A stretch of 64,000 nucleotides of DNA from Betaproteobacteria bacterium (GCA_016708825.1 JADJEZ010000003.1:124001-188000); one strand, 5' to 3'; positions 1-11,106 are shown, counted from the first letter of the stretch. Numbers and translations are program-made. The notes: generated from the letters alone by a model not told the origin.

Positions 1-1
1 T

Positions 2-415
2 GCCAGGGACTCGCGTGTTCGAGACGCGCTCGACCGGGCGGGAGCAGAGGAGCGCGACCACCTCGCCTGGTGCGCCGAGCGCCTTCGTGAACTCGACTCG
101 CGCCCCAGCCTCCTGTCACCGTTCTGGTACGCAGGGTCCTTCGCTCTGGGCGTCGTATCGGGCGCGACCGGCGATCGATGGAGCATGGGTTTCGTCGAGA
201 CGGAGCGCCAGGTCGAGAAGCACATCGATGGCCATCTTGATCGCCTACCCTCTGGAGATACGAGAAGCCGTGCCATTCTCCGACAGATGCGGGAAGATGA
301 AATCAGCCATGCGAACACGGGCCGCTCGCTGGGTGCCGCGGAACTGCCGCGATCAGTCCGGGCAGCGATGCGGGTTGTTTCGAGGGTGATGACCGAAACG
401 GCCTACCGTTTCTAG
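2..415 (+). CDS. coq7: Coq7-type demethoxyubiquinone hydroxylase (3' part)
   Basis: This is the C-terminal part of the di-iron monooxygenase that hydroxylates demethoxyubiquinol in ubiquinone synthesis, at the inner membrane. The frame is open from base 2, so the gene is cut by the window edge. It reads through EERDHLAW, SPFWYAGSFALG and GFVETERQVEKHI, ending QMREDEISHA and VMTETAYRF. The ERDHLAW and EDEISHA segments carry conserved metal-ligand Glu/His pairs of the family. A residue seems to be missing in GFVETERQ (usually GFVVETERQ), which may be an in-frame base-call loss. It converges on the OsmC gene with an 18 bp gap. Family assignment is from recalled consensus and is fairly secure. 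Confidence 0.82.
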   Translation, partial: ARDSRVRDALDRAGAEERDHLAWCAERLRELDSRPSLLSPFWYAGSFALGVVSGATGDRWSMGFVETERQVEKHIDGHLDRLPSGDTRSRAILRQMREDEISHANTGRSLGAAELPRSVRAAMRVVSRVMTETAYRF

Positions 416-433
416 AGGCTCCGCGAGAGGGAC

Positions 434-850
434 TCAGGCTTCACGGATCTCGTAGTCCGTGGTTATCTCTGCGGTCTTGGCCAGCATGATGGTCGCCGAA
501 CAGTACTTCTCCTTCGACAGCTTGATCGCGCGCTCCACCTGGGCGGGGCGCAACCCCCGTCCCGTGACCACATAGCGCATGTGGATCCGCGTGAAAACCT
601 TCGGCTCATCTGGTGCACGCTCTGCTTCCAGTTCCACCACGCAATCGACCAGGTCCTGTCGGGATTTCCTCAATATGTGAACCACGTCGATGGCGCTGCA
701 ACCGCCCGCACCCATCAGGACGAGTTCCATTGGGCGAGATCCCAGATTGCGGCCGCCTACGTCGGGCGACGCGTCCATGACGATTGCGTGGCCGCTGCCG
801 CTCTCGGCGACGAACGTAATGCCTTCCACCAGCTTCACGCGCGCTTTCAT
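434..850 (-). CDS. OsmC family protein (YhfA-like)
   Basis: A 138-residue protein of the OsmC/Ohr fold, which includes thiol-dependent peroxidases and less understood YhfA-like members. The two family cysteines are visible in GAGGCSAIDVV (near residue 51) and KEKYCSATIML (near residue 117), with the long central helix between them. The start is taken at MKARVKLVEG because its ATG overlaps the TGA of the upstream permease gene (ATGA at 847-850), which implies translational coupling. The sequence is complete and undamaged. Whether it is a true peroxidase cannot be told from sequence. Confidence 0.88.
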   Translation of the reverse strand: MKARVKLVEGITFVAESGSGHAIVMDASPDVGGRNLGSRPMELVLMGAGGCSAIDVVHILRKSRQDLVDCVVELEAERAPDEPKVFTRIHMRYVVTGRGLRPAQVERAIKLSKEKYCSATIMLAKTAEITTDYEIREA

Positions 851-1905
851 AGCGATTCCCTGAGGTTCTGGGCCTCGAGCCAGACGTTGATGAGACTCCA
901 GCCCACGGCGAGAAGGGCGGGCCCTATGAAGATCCCAATGAACCCGAACGAGATGGCCCCGCCGAACACCCCCAGGACCACGAGCAGCATCGACAGGCCG
1001 CCAGCACGGCTCATGAGAATCGGCTTGACGAAGTTGTCTACGGAGCTGATTACGAGAGCGCCGTAGGCGACCATGAAGATTGCCCATCCGGACTGGCCCT
1101 GTGCATAGAGCCACGCCGCGGCGCCGCCCCAAATGAGCACGGGACCCATGGGAATGAGGGAAAGGACGAAGGTCAATGCGGAAAGCAGCAAGGCTCCTGG
1201 AACTCCCGCGATGAGAAATCCGACCAACGCCACAGCCGCCTGGGCAAGTGCGGTGCCGATCAGGCCATAGACCACGCCCATGACGGCATTCCTCGCAGTC
1301 GATATGACGGCCATCCCGCGCTCCGAACCTGCGAGTCGAGTCATTCCGGATTGGACCAGCCGGGCAAGGTCTTCGCCGTCCCGGTAGAAGAAGAAGGCGA
1401 CGAAGATTGCAACCAGGATCTGCAGCAGACCTTCGCCGGCGGCCGAGCCCGCGGCCAGGAGAAATCCTCTAGCCGGCTCGGCCATGCGCTTGCCCAATCC
1501 GACCAGCTCTTCGCGGCTGCCGATCAGCCGGTGCCAGTACTCGTCGATCCAGCTCCCCGCGTAAGGCAGGCCCGTCAGCCACGCCGGAAGCTCGATCGGT
1601 CCGCGGTCGAGAAAACCGCGAACCATGTCGATCACCTGTGCGGAGTTGGTCACGAGGCTGTACGCCACCAGCGCTACGGGAAGCGCGATGGCGAGCAGCA
1701 TTCCCAGCGCAAAGAACAGGGCAGCCAACGCCCGCCGCCCGCCGAGGCGATCCTTCATCTATCGAAAGGCTGGCCAGGTCGACAGGCACAGAACGGCTGC
1801 GAAAAACAAGGCCGCGAGAAAGGGTCGGAAGACCAGAAAGCAGCCAATCACCAGAAGGGCTATGCCGGCTGCCTGTGCATATTGCTCGAAGCGTCTTGAG
1901 TCCAT
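847..1905 (-). CDS. AI-2E family transporter with an in-frame TAG
   Basis: A multi-spanning inner-membrane protein of the AI-2E/PerM family, about 352 residues. The N-terminal part (start MDSRRFEQYAQAAG) has two hydrophobic helices. The rest carries the signature helices, including the GVVYGLIGTALAQAAVA and FVLSLIPMGPVLIWGGAAAW segments. A TAG codon at 1759-1761 separates residues 48 and 50 in the same frame (WPAFR-stop-MKDRLGGRR), where homologues read straight through, so it is best explained as a one-base error. A shortened protein starting at 1758 would lack the first helices. The stop overlaps the osmC start. Substrate is unknown: the AI-2 label is historical and many members export other compounds. 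Confidence 0.85.
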
Positions 1906-1982
1906 GGTGGTTCGCAGGAGAGGTCCATGAATTCTATCCGAGGGGCCCCCTTGCGTCCCCGGGGCTTCCATGCGCGCGGACT

Positions 1983-2010
1983 TTGACACAAGAGCCCGAT
2001 TTCCTATAAT
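1983..2010 (+). promoter_or_regulatory. sigma-70 promoter of rplM-rpsI
   Basis: A perfect TTGACA (1983-1988) and a perfect TATAAT (2005-2010) are separated by 16 bp, about 90 bp upstream of the rplM start. Such a near-consensus promoter fits a ribosomal-protein operon. Transcription should begin near 2017. Confidence 0.88.
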
Positions 2011-2046
2011 TTCAGGTTCGCACCCCAAACAAGGGGCCCAAAGTAT

Positions 2047-2065
2047 TTCCGGCGCTTCGCCGGAA
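2047..2065 (+). promoter_or_regulatory. hairpin in the rplM 5' leader
   Basis: TTCCGGCG and CGCCGGAA form a perfect 8 bp stem closed by a 3-nt loop, about 33 nt before the rplM start codon and inside the transcribed leader. L13 leaders are known autoregulatory elements in other bacteria. This hairpin is a candidate site, but no match to a described consensus was established. Confidence 0.5.
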
Positions 2066-2098
2066 GCACCCAGGGGCGCCACTACGAGAAGGATCATC

Positions 2099-2527
2099 AT
2101 GAAGACTATCTCCGCCAACCCGCGGGAAGTCAGGCGGGACTGGTATGTCGTAGACGCGACCGACAAGGTGTTGGGGCGTCTCGCCGTCGAGGTTTCACGC
2201 CGGCTCCGCGGCAAGCACAAACCCGAATTCACCCCGCACGTCGACACCGGCGATTACATCGTGATCGTCAACGTGGAGAAGTTGCGCGTCACGGGCGCGA
2301 AGGCGAGCGACAAGAAGTACTACCGCCATTCGACGTATCCCGGCGGCATCTACGAAACGACGTTTGACAAGCTCCAGGCGAGACATCCCGACCGGGTCCT
2401 GAAGCTCGCCGTGAAGGGCATGCTGCCCAAGGGGCGCCTCGGCTATGCAATGATCAAGAAGCTGAAGATCTACGCCGGCCCCGCGCATCCGCACACGTCA
2501 CAGCAGCCCAAAGCCCTCGAGATCTAA
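2099..2527 (+). CDS. rplM: 50S ribosomal protein L13
   Basis: Large-subunit ribosomal protein L13, 142 residues, the usual bacterial length. Diagnostic stretches are REVRRDWYVVDATDKVLGRL, the core HVDTGDYIVIVN, YYRHSTYPGG, and AVKGMLPKGRLGYAM. It ends HTSQQPKALEI. The ATG lies behind GAGAAGGATC, a reasonable ribosome-binding site. It is the first gene of an rplM-rpsI operon and is undamaged, unlike nearly all its neighbours. Confidence 0.97.
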   Translation: MKTISANPREVRRDWYVVDATDKVLGRLAVEVSRRLRGKHKPEFTPHVDTGDYIVIVNVEKLRVTGAKASDKKYYRHSTYPGGIYETTFDKLQARHPDRVLKLAVKGMLPKGRLGYAMIKKLKIYAGPAHPHTSQQPKALEI

Positions 2528-2539
2528 GGAGCGACGACC

Positions 2540-2930
2540 ATGATAGGCAATTTACAACTATGGCACCGGCCGTCGCAAGAACGCGGTGGCGCGAGTTTTC
2601 ATCAAGGCCGGCAAGGGCCAGATCACGGTGAACGAGAAGCCGCTCGATGAGTATTTCTCGAGGGAGACCGGTCGCATGATCGTTCGCCAGCCGCTGGAGC
2701 TGACGAATCACGCTCAGACCTTTGACATCAAGGTCAACGTGTTCGGTGGCGGGGAATCCGGCAGCAGGCGCCGTTCGCCACGGCATCACCGGGCCCTTAT
2801 CGAGTACGATCCGACACTGAAACCGGCCCTGTCGAAAGCCGGGCTCGTGACGCGAGATGCTCGCGAGGTCGAGCGCAAGAAGGTCGGTTTCCACAAGGCG
2901 CGGCGCCGCAAGCAATACTCGAAACGCTAA
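2540..2930 (+). CDS. rpsI: 30S ribosomal protein S9 (frameshifted in this sequence)
   Basis: Small-subunit protein S9, about 130 residues, whose basic C-terminal tail (KARRRKQYSKR) reaches the P site. The start MIGN is followed by an extra T near 2552 that throws the frame off before NYGTGRRKNAVARVF. From 2586 the protein reads correctly to the end, except for residues around 2764-2795, where two compensating losses garble the GQAGAVRHGITRAL segment. S9 is essential, so these are almost certainly consensus errors. It sits 12 bp after rplM and is followed by a strong terminator. Confidence 0.93.
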
Positions 2931-2967
2931 GGCGGGAGATCGCTGTCCGGTTTCGCCCGAACACGAC

Positions 2968-2993
2968 AAAGCCGCCCCGAAAGGCGGCTTTTT
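2968..2993 (+). terminator. rho-independent terminator after rpsI
   Basis: AAAGCCGCC and GGCGGCTTT form a perfect 9 bp GC-rich stem with a 6-nt loop, followed by a T run, 38 bp after the rpsI stop. It closes the rplM-rpsI operon before argC. Confidence 0.92.
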
Positions 2994-3046
2994 CGTTCGC
3001 GTAACGCGAGCATGCACTGGGCGAACCGCAGGAAAGGAATCGACGA

Positions 3047-4068
3047 ATGATTCGGGTTGGCATCGTGGGAGGAACCGGGTACACGGGCGTGGAGCTCCTG
3101 AGGCTCCTGGCCGGCCATCCCGATGTCGAAATTCTCGCGATCACCTCGCGCGGCGAGGCGGGAACGCCGGTCGCACGTTACTTTCCTTCCCTGCGAAACC
3201 GTGTCGGCATCGATTTCAGCGACCCCGCATCCACCAACCTGTCTTCCTGCGACTGCGTGTTCTTTGCGACGCCGAATGGCGTCGCGATGGGACAGGTTCG
3301 CCCGTTGCTCGAGGCAGGCGTCAAGGTCATCGATCTTTCCGCCGACTTCCGGCTTCAGGACATAGCCACCTGGGAACGCTGGTACAAGGTGAAGCATGTG
3401 GCTCCTGACCTCGTCGCCGAGGCGGTTTATGGCCTCCCCGAGGTGAATCGGGACAGGATCCGCGAAGCACGTCTCGTCGCCAATCCCGGCTGCTATGCAA
3501 CCGCGGTGCAGCTTGCGCTGATTCCCCTGGTCGAGACCGACCTCGTCGACTGCAACCATCTCATTGCAGACGCCAAATCAGGGGTCAGCGGCGCGGGACG
3601 AAAAGCCGAAGTCGACTTCCTGTTCTCTGAAGCATCAGACAACTTCAAGGCTTACGCAGTGATGGGGCATCGCCACCATCCGGAAATTTTGCAGGGACTG
3701 AGGCAGTCGGCGGGAAAGGACGTTGGCCTGACATTCGTCCCGCACCTTGTTCCGATGAATCGCGGGATTCTTGCGACGGTATATGCCCGCGTCACGAAGG
3801 AAGCCGACTTCCAGAAGCTATTCGAGTCACGATTCGCGGGAGAAGCCTTTGTGGACGTCCTTCCCGCCGGCTCCCAGCCGGAAACACGGTGGGTGAGGGG
3901 CTCCAACATGCGTCGAATCGCGGTTCACCGGCCTTCGGGAGGCGACACGCTCGTCGTTCTCGCGGTAGAGGACATCTCTGAAGGGCGCCGCAGGACAAGC
4001 GGTCCAGAACATGAACATCGCGTTTGCTCCGAGGCGCGGGCTCGGAGCACGCGGCCCTGTTGCCGTGA
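3047..4068 (+). CDS. argC: N-acetyl-gamma-glutamyl-phosphate reductase
   Basis: ArgC reduces N-acetylglutamyl-5-phosphate to the semialdehyde in arginine synthesis. The N-terminal nucleotide-binding loop GIVGGTGYTGVELLRLL is clear, and the catalytic cysteine lies in VANPGCYATAVQLAL (near residue 150). SGVSGAGRK, the active-site HRHHPEI and PHLVPMNRGI follow. The C-terminus breaks: one indel near 3975 hides the GAAGQAVQNMNI segment and an extra G near 4053 hides the ending. In the restored frame the protein ends GLEHAALLP with TGA at 4066-4068, the normal ArgC ending at about 340 residues. An AGGAA ribosome-binding site precedes the ATG. Confidence 0.93.
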
Positions 4069-4114
4069 GGGTTTCGCCCGGCGCCTTGCAGTTTTCGGTA
4101 TCCGCTCGTCGCGG

Positions 4115-4800
4115 ATGACGATTCGTTCCCACCTCGCGTGGTACTGGCGCTGGTTGCTGAACGTCGTGATGATGGCCGCGGTTGGGGACGGTGGGGTGGG
4201 TGGTCGAGAACAGCTACCGAATCACCGGTTCCGATCGCGAAGAGGGCAGCAGATCGCGGCGCTCGGGGACGAAAATGTCCCGCCTCAAGAGAGATCTGGA
4301 GGCCGCAAGGGCGAGCGTGGCCGAACTCGAGCGGCAAGTGGCCATCGACAAGGCCGCGCAGAACGAGCTCGCGCGCAACGTCACGCAACTTCAGGACGAG
4401 AACGCCGCCCTTAAGGAGGACCTCGGATTTCTTCGCAACATCATGTCGTCCGGCACCACTCCGAGGGCCTTGGTATCGCGAACCTGAAGGTGGAGCAGGA
4501 CGGCCAGTCCAACGAATACCGTTACCGAATGCTGCTTACGCAGGGTGGACAGCGAAAGCAGGATTTCAAGGGCAGGGTTCCGCTGCTGGGCGCGTGGCCC
4601 ACCAGGGAACCGTGGCGACGCTTGCCTTTCCCGAGGCCCAGTCGAGTGAAGGGGAGGGAGGAGTGGAGTTTCGCTTCTACCAGAAGGTCGAGGGGCGGTT
4701 CCGGATTCCCGAGGGAGCCGTCCTCAAGGGGTACGAGGTCCGGGTTATTGCGCTTCCCGGGGGACAGGTTAAACTCTCACGGAGCGTCAACGTCCAATAG
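4115..4800 (+). CDS. DUF6776-type membrane-anchored coiled-coil protein
   Basis: A roughly 228-residue protein typically found just upstream of bactofilin in betaproteobacteria. It begins MTIRSHLAWYWRWLL with a short N-terminal membrane helix. A heptad-rich coiled coil follows (RLKRDLEAARASVAELERQ, then NELARNVTQLQDENAAL). A beta-rich C-terminal domain contains EGGVEFRFYQKVEGRF and YEVRVIALPGGQVKLS. At least four indels between 4180 and 4580 split it across frames; the pieces were joined by family resemblance. Role is not established. Position suggests a partner of the cell-shape/cytoskeletal protein that follows 10 bp later. Confidence 0.7.
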
Positions 4801-4809
4801 GGGAATGCC

Positions 4810-5217
4810 ATGTTTGGCAAGGGCAACAAGCCAAGTCCGATCGACAGCTTGATCGGCGTGGGGACGACGATAGAGGGGAACATCTCCTTTGTCGGAGGCC
4901 TGCGGATAGACGGGCACGTCAAAGGCAACGTAAAGGCCACCGGCAGCAAGCCGGGGACGCTCGTCGTGTCCGAGCTCGCCAAAGTCGAGGGCGAAATCGA
5001 TGTGGCGCACGTTGTCGTGAATGGCACCGTGGCGGGGCCGATCCGGGCGACGGAGTATGTCGAACTTCTCCCGAAGGCGCGGGTCACAGGGGATGTGGCG
5101 TACAAGTCGATCGAGGTCCATGTCGGCGCGATCGTGATGGGGCGGCTCTTGTACGAGAACCCCCAGAAGAACGAGAAGGTCGTCGAATTCAAGCCCGCGA
5201 GCGGCGCTTCCGATTGA
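4810..5217 (+). CDS. bactofilin (polymer-forming cytoskeletal protein)
   Basis: A 135-residue bactofilin with the right-handed beta-helix core that self-assembles into non-polar filaments used in cell shape, stalk or polar organisation. Visible signatures are the short unstructured N-terminus, IEGNISFVGGLRIDGHVKGN, the alternating hydrophobic/Gly strands LVVSELAKVEGEIDV and VVVNGTVAGPI, and IEVHVGAIVMGRLLYE. It is complete and undamaged. It lies 9 bp after the coiled-coil gene and 28 bp before erpA. Confidence 0.93.
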   Translation: MFGKGNKPSPIDSLIGVGTTIEGNISFVGGLRIDGHVKGNVKATGSKPGTLVVSELAKVEGEIDVAHVVVNGTVAGPIRATEYVELLPKARVTGDVAYKSIEVHVGAIVMGRLLYENPQKNEKVVEFKPASGASD

Positions 5218-5245
5218 AGCGGACTTCACACAACAGGAGATTTTC

Positions 5246-5598
5246 ATGAACGATATGTCCACGACAATGCCCGACCCGCTCGGTTTTCACCGACAACGCC
5301 GCCAACAAGGTGAAGTCGCTGATAGAGGAAGAGGCAATACCGAGCTCAAGCTTCGTGTATTCGTGACCGGTGGCGGCTGTTCAGGCCTGCAGTACGGTTT
5401 TACGTTCGACGAAGTAGCGAACGAGGATGACACGGTCATGCAAAAGAACGGGGTAAGCCTGCTCATCGACCCGATGAGCTACCAGTACCTCGTTGGCGCG
5501 GAGATTGACTACTCGGAAGGCCTCGAGGGAGCGCAGTTCGTGATCAAGAACCCGAATGCGTCGTCGACGTGCGGCTGCGGGTCGTCCTTTCCTCGTAA
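5246..5598 (+). CDS. erpA: iron-sulfur cluster insertion protein ErpA
   Basis: An A-type Fe-S carrier that hands clusters to apo-proteins, including those of isoprenoid synthesis. The three ligand cysteines are present: GGGCSGLQYGF and the CGCGSSF pair near the C-terminus. Two compensating indels (near 5281 and 5334) garble VFTDNAANKVKSLIEEE but leave the core in frame. A missing T near 5590 hides the true stop, which is TAA at 5596-5598. Restored length is about 118 residues, as expected. The gene is convergent with anmK. Confidence 0.9.
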
Positions 5599-5624
5599 AC
5601 GCTCGACACTGTCCCGGCATCGTA

Positions 5625-5645
5625 GGGGCTGCGGCCCCCTTTCGC
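5625..5645. terminator. short bidirectional terminator between erpA and anmK
   Basis: GGGGC and GCCCC pair around a 4-nt TGCG loop, followed by CTTTCGCTTT on the plus strand. It sits in the 49 bp convergent gap between the erpA and anmK stops. The stem is short, so confidence is moderate. Confidence 0.45.
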
Positions 5646-5647
5646 TT

Positions 5648-6726
5648 TCAGGCAGGGTAGATCGCGCCCAGGATGCAGGGGCGGGAAGCGCCGGTCACGC
5701 TCGACAGATGGACTGCTCGCGCCGGACGCACTTGACGGCCAGCCACGCGAAGGCCATTGCTTCTACGTGTCCCGCGGGGACGGCAGTTCGTCGGTTCTTC
5801 GAACCGGTCGAGGTGAGGTCATTTGGGCGATTCTCGACACGAGCGCCCGATTTCGCGCTCCCCCTCCGCAGAGATAGAGCTCGTCGAAACCGCTGCAATA
5901 CCGGTTCATCGCGTCCACGATGGTCGTCGAGGTGAACTCGAGAAGCGTCGCCTGGACATCGGCAGGCGAGTATCGCTCGACCCATGTGCAAGAAGCCATC
6001 GACATTGAACAGCTCTCGGCCAGTGCTCTTGGGAGGTCTTGCGCCAAGGAACGGTTCCTCCAGGAATTCTGCAAGGAGGCGCGAGCTCACTTTCCCTTCG
6101 GACGCCCAGTGACCCGATTCGTCGAAATCGGCGCCGCGGTGCTGCTTTACCCACGCGTCCATCAAGACATTTCCTGGGCCGCAGTCGAAGCCGGATACGA
6201 ACTGCCCCGGGCGAAGCGAGGTTATGTTGCCGATCCCGCCGATGTTCACAATGACCCGATGGTGAGATTCGTGTCGAAACGCCGAGTCGTGAAAAGGGGA
6301 ACCAGGGGCGCCCTGCCCCCGGCAGCAACATCAGACGCCGGAAATCCGCGACGACGTCTATCCCCGTCCGATGGGCCAACCGCGCGGATCGTTCAATTGG
6401 ATGGTGTAGCCAAGCTCCGGTCGGTACCTGACGGTCTGGCCGTGGCAACCGATAACTTGAACGGCGTTCGACGGCACCTGAGCGATTTCCAGTAGCCGCC
6501 CTACGGCGTCGGCATAGATCTCCGCAAGCTCCACCGAGCACACCCCTGAGGCGTCGACCCGTCCTTCCCAGGCAAGCACAATTCCAGAAGCCGCGCCTTA
6601 GGTTGGGAAAAGGGGACGAAAGAGGCTTGCGATGCCTCTTGGCGACGGGCCTGAAAGATCGGCGAGAACCGCGTCGGCCCCGTCGAGGCTCGTGCCCGAC
6701 ATGATGCCGATGGCGAGGCCGCGCAC
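5648..6726 (-). CDS. anmK: anhydro-N-acetylmuramic acid kinase
   Basis: AnmK phosphorylates and opens 1,6-anhydro-MurNAc in cell-wall recycling. Family signatures are readable across frames: GIMSGTSLDGADAVL at the N-terminus, VIGCHGQTVRYRPELGYTIQ, MNIGGIGNITSL, GFDCGPGNVLMDAW, LYLCGGGARNRAL, VEAMAFAWLA, and the ending RPCILGAIYPA with TGA at 5648-5650. The restored length is about 360 residues. At least four indels interrupt it. A GTG at 6726 is the best start: it lies one base after the M23 stop and leaves seven residues before IGIMSGTS. An ATG at the MSG motif itself is possible but would cut the strand. Confidence 0.88.
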
Positions 6727-6727
6727 G

Positions 6728-8050
6728 CTATTCGAATCGGAGCGAGGTGGTTTCGCGAACCATCGCGATCCGCGCGCCCGCGCCGGCCGCCCCTACGTCG
6801 AATCGCGACCGCAGGCTTGCGGGACCGGAGTCGCCTTGGGAAGGGCAACCTTCATCGGATCCTGGTGAATCCCGGAAATCTTGAACTCGTAGTGGAGGTG
6901 CGGGCCTGTCGCCCACCCGGTGGCTCCGACGAAGGCCAACTGGATCGCCCTGTTTCACGCGCGCGCCCGAGCGGATACCGGAGGCGAATACGCGGAGAGA
7001 TGTGCGTAGAGCGTCGATATTCCGCCACCGTGCCGAAGCTCAACCGTGTTGCCATAGCCATTCTTGCGGCCCAGCGAAAGTCCGTAACCGTCAGCCGCCG
7101 CAAACGCACCGGCCGCTCGGTGCCGCAAAAGCCCGCACCGGTATGGGCGCGCCAGTTCTTGAAAATTGGATGAAGCGCTTGCCGAAGCCGGAACTCACGC
7201 GCGAGAACTCCACCGGGGATCGAAGAAATGCCTTGGCTCGGCTGGTCCCGTCGAGTTCGTAGTAATCGTAGCCGCCCTCACCGTCCTGGAACAGGACGGC
7301 GGGGTGTAGGCATGGCCCCTGTTCACGAACTCCGGCCGCCAAGATTCGCCCGGGAGAAACGAGCTCGCCGCCCTCATAGGACATTTCATAGATCACGGAG
7401 AAGCTGTCACCGTTTCGGATGTCCACGTGAAATCGATGTCGGTCGCAAATACACGGGCAATCTGCATCGCGATGGCATCGGGGATGCCTGCGGCATCCGT
7501 CGCCGCAAACAGTGAAGTAGTGATCGTTGCCGACTTGTAGGAACACCTGGGGCGAGGTGGCGGAAGGTGCCCTGTGGCCCGAAGTCATCCGTCTCCCTCG
7601 CGATACTTCGAAAACCTTAGTCAGGACCGACGAAATAGCGAAGCGACAGGAACCCGCCACTTTCATCCGTCTCCGCCTGCATGGTGCGGCCGGGAATCAG
7701 CTTTCGGAAGATCTGGCGACCCACGGAATCGGTGCGAAGAAAGGCAATAGCGCCATCGCTGATGTTGAGACGTTCGAACAGGCCGGCAACCCGTGTCTCC
7801 CGCGAAGCACGCGCTCCTGACTCGCAAACCGGTGCGTCGAAGGCGCTTCACCGGCAAAGCTCGGGTAGGGGAACGTCCGCGAACCACCGTCGAGCGCTCG
7901 AGGGTATCCGATACGGCTCCCGGCGATTCCAAAAGCGGTGACGACCCCCAGCGCGGGAACGCCAAGCAGGAATGCGCCAAGGGCCAGCTGCCTCACCGGC
8001 AGAAGACTGGCGAGGCGCTGCGCTAGAATGGCGACCTTCTCGATGGTCAT
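6728..8050 (-). CDS. M23 family (LytM-type) murein metallopeptidase
   Basis: A membrane-anchored peptidoglycan endopeptidase of about 440 residues. The start MTIEKVAILAQRLAS leads into one transmembrane helix (LALGAFLLGVPALGVVTAFG), so the rest is periplasmic. The catalytic domain is readable across frames: HPIFKNWRAHTG supplies the first zinc histidine, NTVELRHGGGISTLYAHLS follows, and GWATGPHLHYEFK gives the HxH pair. The stop is TAG at 6728-6730. Many indels (at least five) break the gene. It is divergent from tyrS and one base upstream of anmK, linking wall cleavage with muropeptide recycling. Confidence 0.85.
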
Positions 8051-8119
8051 CAGCCGGACGTGGGCCAAGTCCGCAGGATAGCAGAAACCTCCCTTTCTGG
8101 AAAAAACGGAATCAAATCA

Positions 8120-9331
8120 ATGAGTCAACAGAGGACCTCGAGATCATCCGGCGTGGCACTCCAGGAGGTGATCATCGAAGAGGATCTGATCCGGAAGGCC
8201 GCCAAGGGAAGGCCGCTTCGCGTAAAGGCGGGTTTCGATCCGACGGCCCCGGACCTCCATCTCGGCCACACCGTCGTTGCTCAACAAGATGCGCCAGTTC
8301 CAGGACCTTGGGCACCACGTAATCTTCCTTATCGGGGACTTCACCGGAATGATCGGCGACCCGAGCGGCCGCAACGCCACGCGTCCGCCGCTGACTCCGA
8401 GCAGATCGCCGAGAACGCGGAACCACAAGACCCAGGTGTTCAAGGTCTCCGATCCCGGCAAGACCGAGATCTCTTCAATTCCACGTGGTGCAACGCACCG
8501 GCGCCGCCGGGATGATCAAGCTCGCCGCGACCTCGACGGTGGCGCGAATGCTGAGCGCGACGATTTCTCGAAGCGATTCCCGAGCAGCGCCCGATCTCGA
8601 TCCACGAGTTCCTCTACCCCCTGATGCAGGGCTACGACTCGGTCGCGATGAAGGCCGACATCGAGCTGGGCGGCACCGACCAGAAGTTCAACCTGCTGGT
8701 GGGGCGGGAGCTTCAGGAAGCGTACCGCGGCCGAGGAACCGCAGGTGATCATCACGATGCCGCTGCCCGGAAGGGTGGGACGGCGTGAACAAGATGTCGA
8801 AGTCGCTCGGCAACTACGTCGGCATCCACGACCCCGCCGGGGAAATGTTCGGAAAGCTCATGAGCATCTCCGACGAGCTGATGTGGCGCTACGTCGAGCT
8901 CCTTTCCTTCGAGTCGCTCGACACGATCGCGGATGGAAGGCTCGGTAGCACGCGGGGCGAATCCGCGCGACGTGAAGGTGCGGTTCGCCCAAGAGATCAT
9001 CGCGCGCTTCCACGACGCGGCGGCCGCGCACGGGCCCTCGAGAGTTCGAGGCCCGCTTCCGCCACGGCGAGATCCCCCACCGACCTCCCGGAGCAGGTGA
9101 TCGGGGTGTCCCGGCCGAAGGGGGGTGCGATGCCCTAAGTGCTGCGGTCCTCCGGGTGCGTGTGCCGAGCACCTCGGAGGCGCGCTGCGGATGATCGAGC
9201 AGGGCGGCGTGAAGGTGAACGGGGAGAAGGTCTCGGACAAGGGCTGCGGCTCCCGGCGGGGAGCAACTTGCGACGCTGGAGGTGGAAAGCGCAGGTTCGC
9301 GCGGGTGTGCCTTCGGGGCGCCTCCCTGAAG
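8120..9331 (+). CDS. tyrS: tyrosyl-tRNA synthetase (multiply frameshifted)
   Basis: Class I aminoacyl-tRNA synthetase that charges tRNA-Tyr, bacterial TyrZ-like length of about 400 residues. Signatures read across frames: RVKAGFDPTAPDLHLGHT contains the HIGH-equivalent HLGH, then KMRQFQDLGHHVIFLIGDFT, STVARMLE, ELGGTDQKFNLLVGREL, and KMSKSLGNYVGI contains the KMSKS loop. The C-terminal S4-like RNA-binding part is MIEQGGVKVNGEKVSDKG. Eight or more indels split the gene. The exact 3' end (here the TGA at 9329-9331) is inferred. It is the only synthetase for tyrosine in the window and must be functional in the cell. Confidence 0.88.
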
Positions 9332-9346
9332 CCCCAGACCAAGTGC

Positions 9347-9374
9347 TTGACCGCCCCGGAAAACGCGCTATAAT
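9347..9374 (+). promoter_or_regulatory. rRNA operon promoter
   Basis: TTGACC (9347-9352) and a perfect TATAAT (9369-9374) with a 16 bp spacer lie about 195 bp before the 16S gene and directly after tyrS. This is the only strong promoter visible in the 9332-9570 gap. The rest of the gap is leader: boxA, then a nested hairpin (CTCAC at 9527-9531 with GTGAG at 9555-9559). Confidence 0.85.
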
Positions 9375-9423
9375 CGCTGTCTTTCGCCGCTCACCCGCAA
9401 GGCCCGAGCGGGCGACGCAGCGA

Positions 9424-9435
9424 CGCTCTTTAACA
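9424..9435 (+). promoter_or_regulatory. boxA antitermination site in the rRNA leader
   Basis: CGCTCTTTAACA matches the bacterial boxA core (GCTCTTTAACA) recognised by NusB/NusE to prevent premature termination of rRNA transcription. It lies about 43 nt after the predicted transcription start. Confidence 0.85.
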
Positions 9436-9570
9436 AGTTACAGCCGATAGAGGTGGGTTCTGTGGGTGCGCGAGCGGGAGCCGTGATGTTTTGCGGTGAC
9501 CGCGGAGAGATAAGCATCTTGCAGTGCTCACTTTTGAATCCAAGTGATTCTTTTGTGAGTTTTGATGGAT

Positions 9571-11106
<1,536 letters not shown>

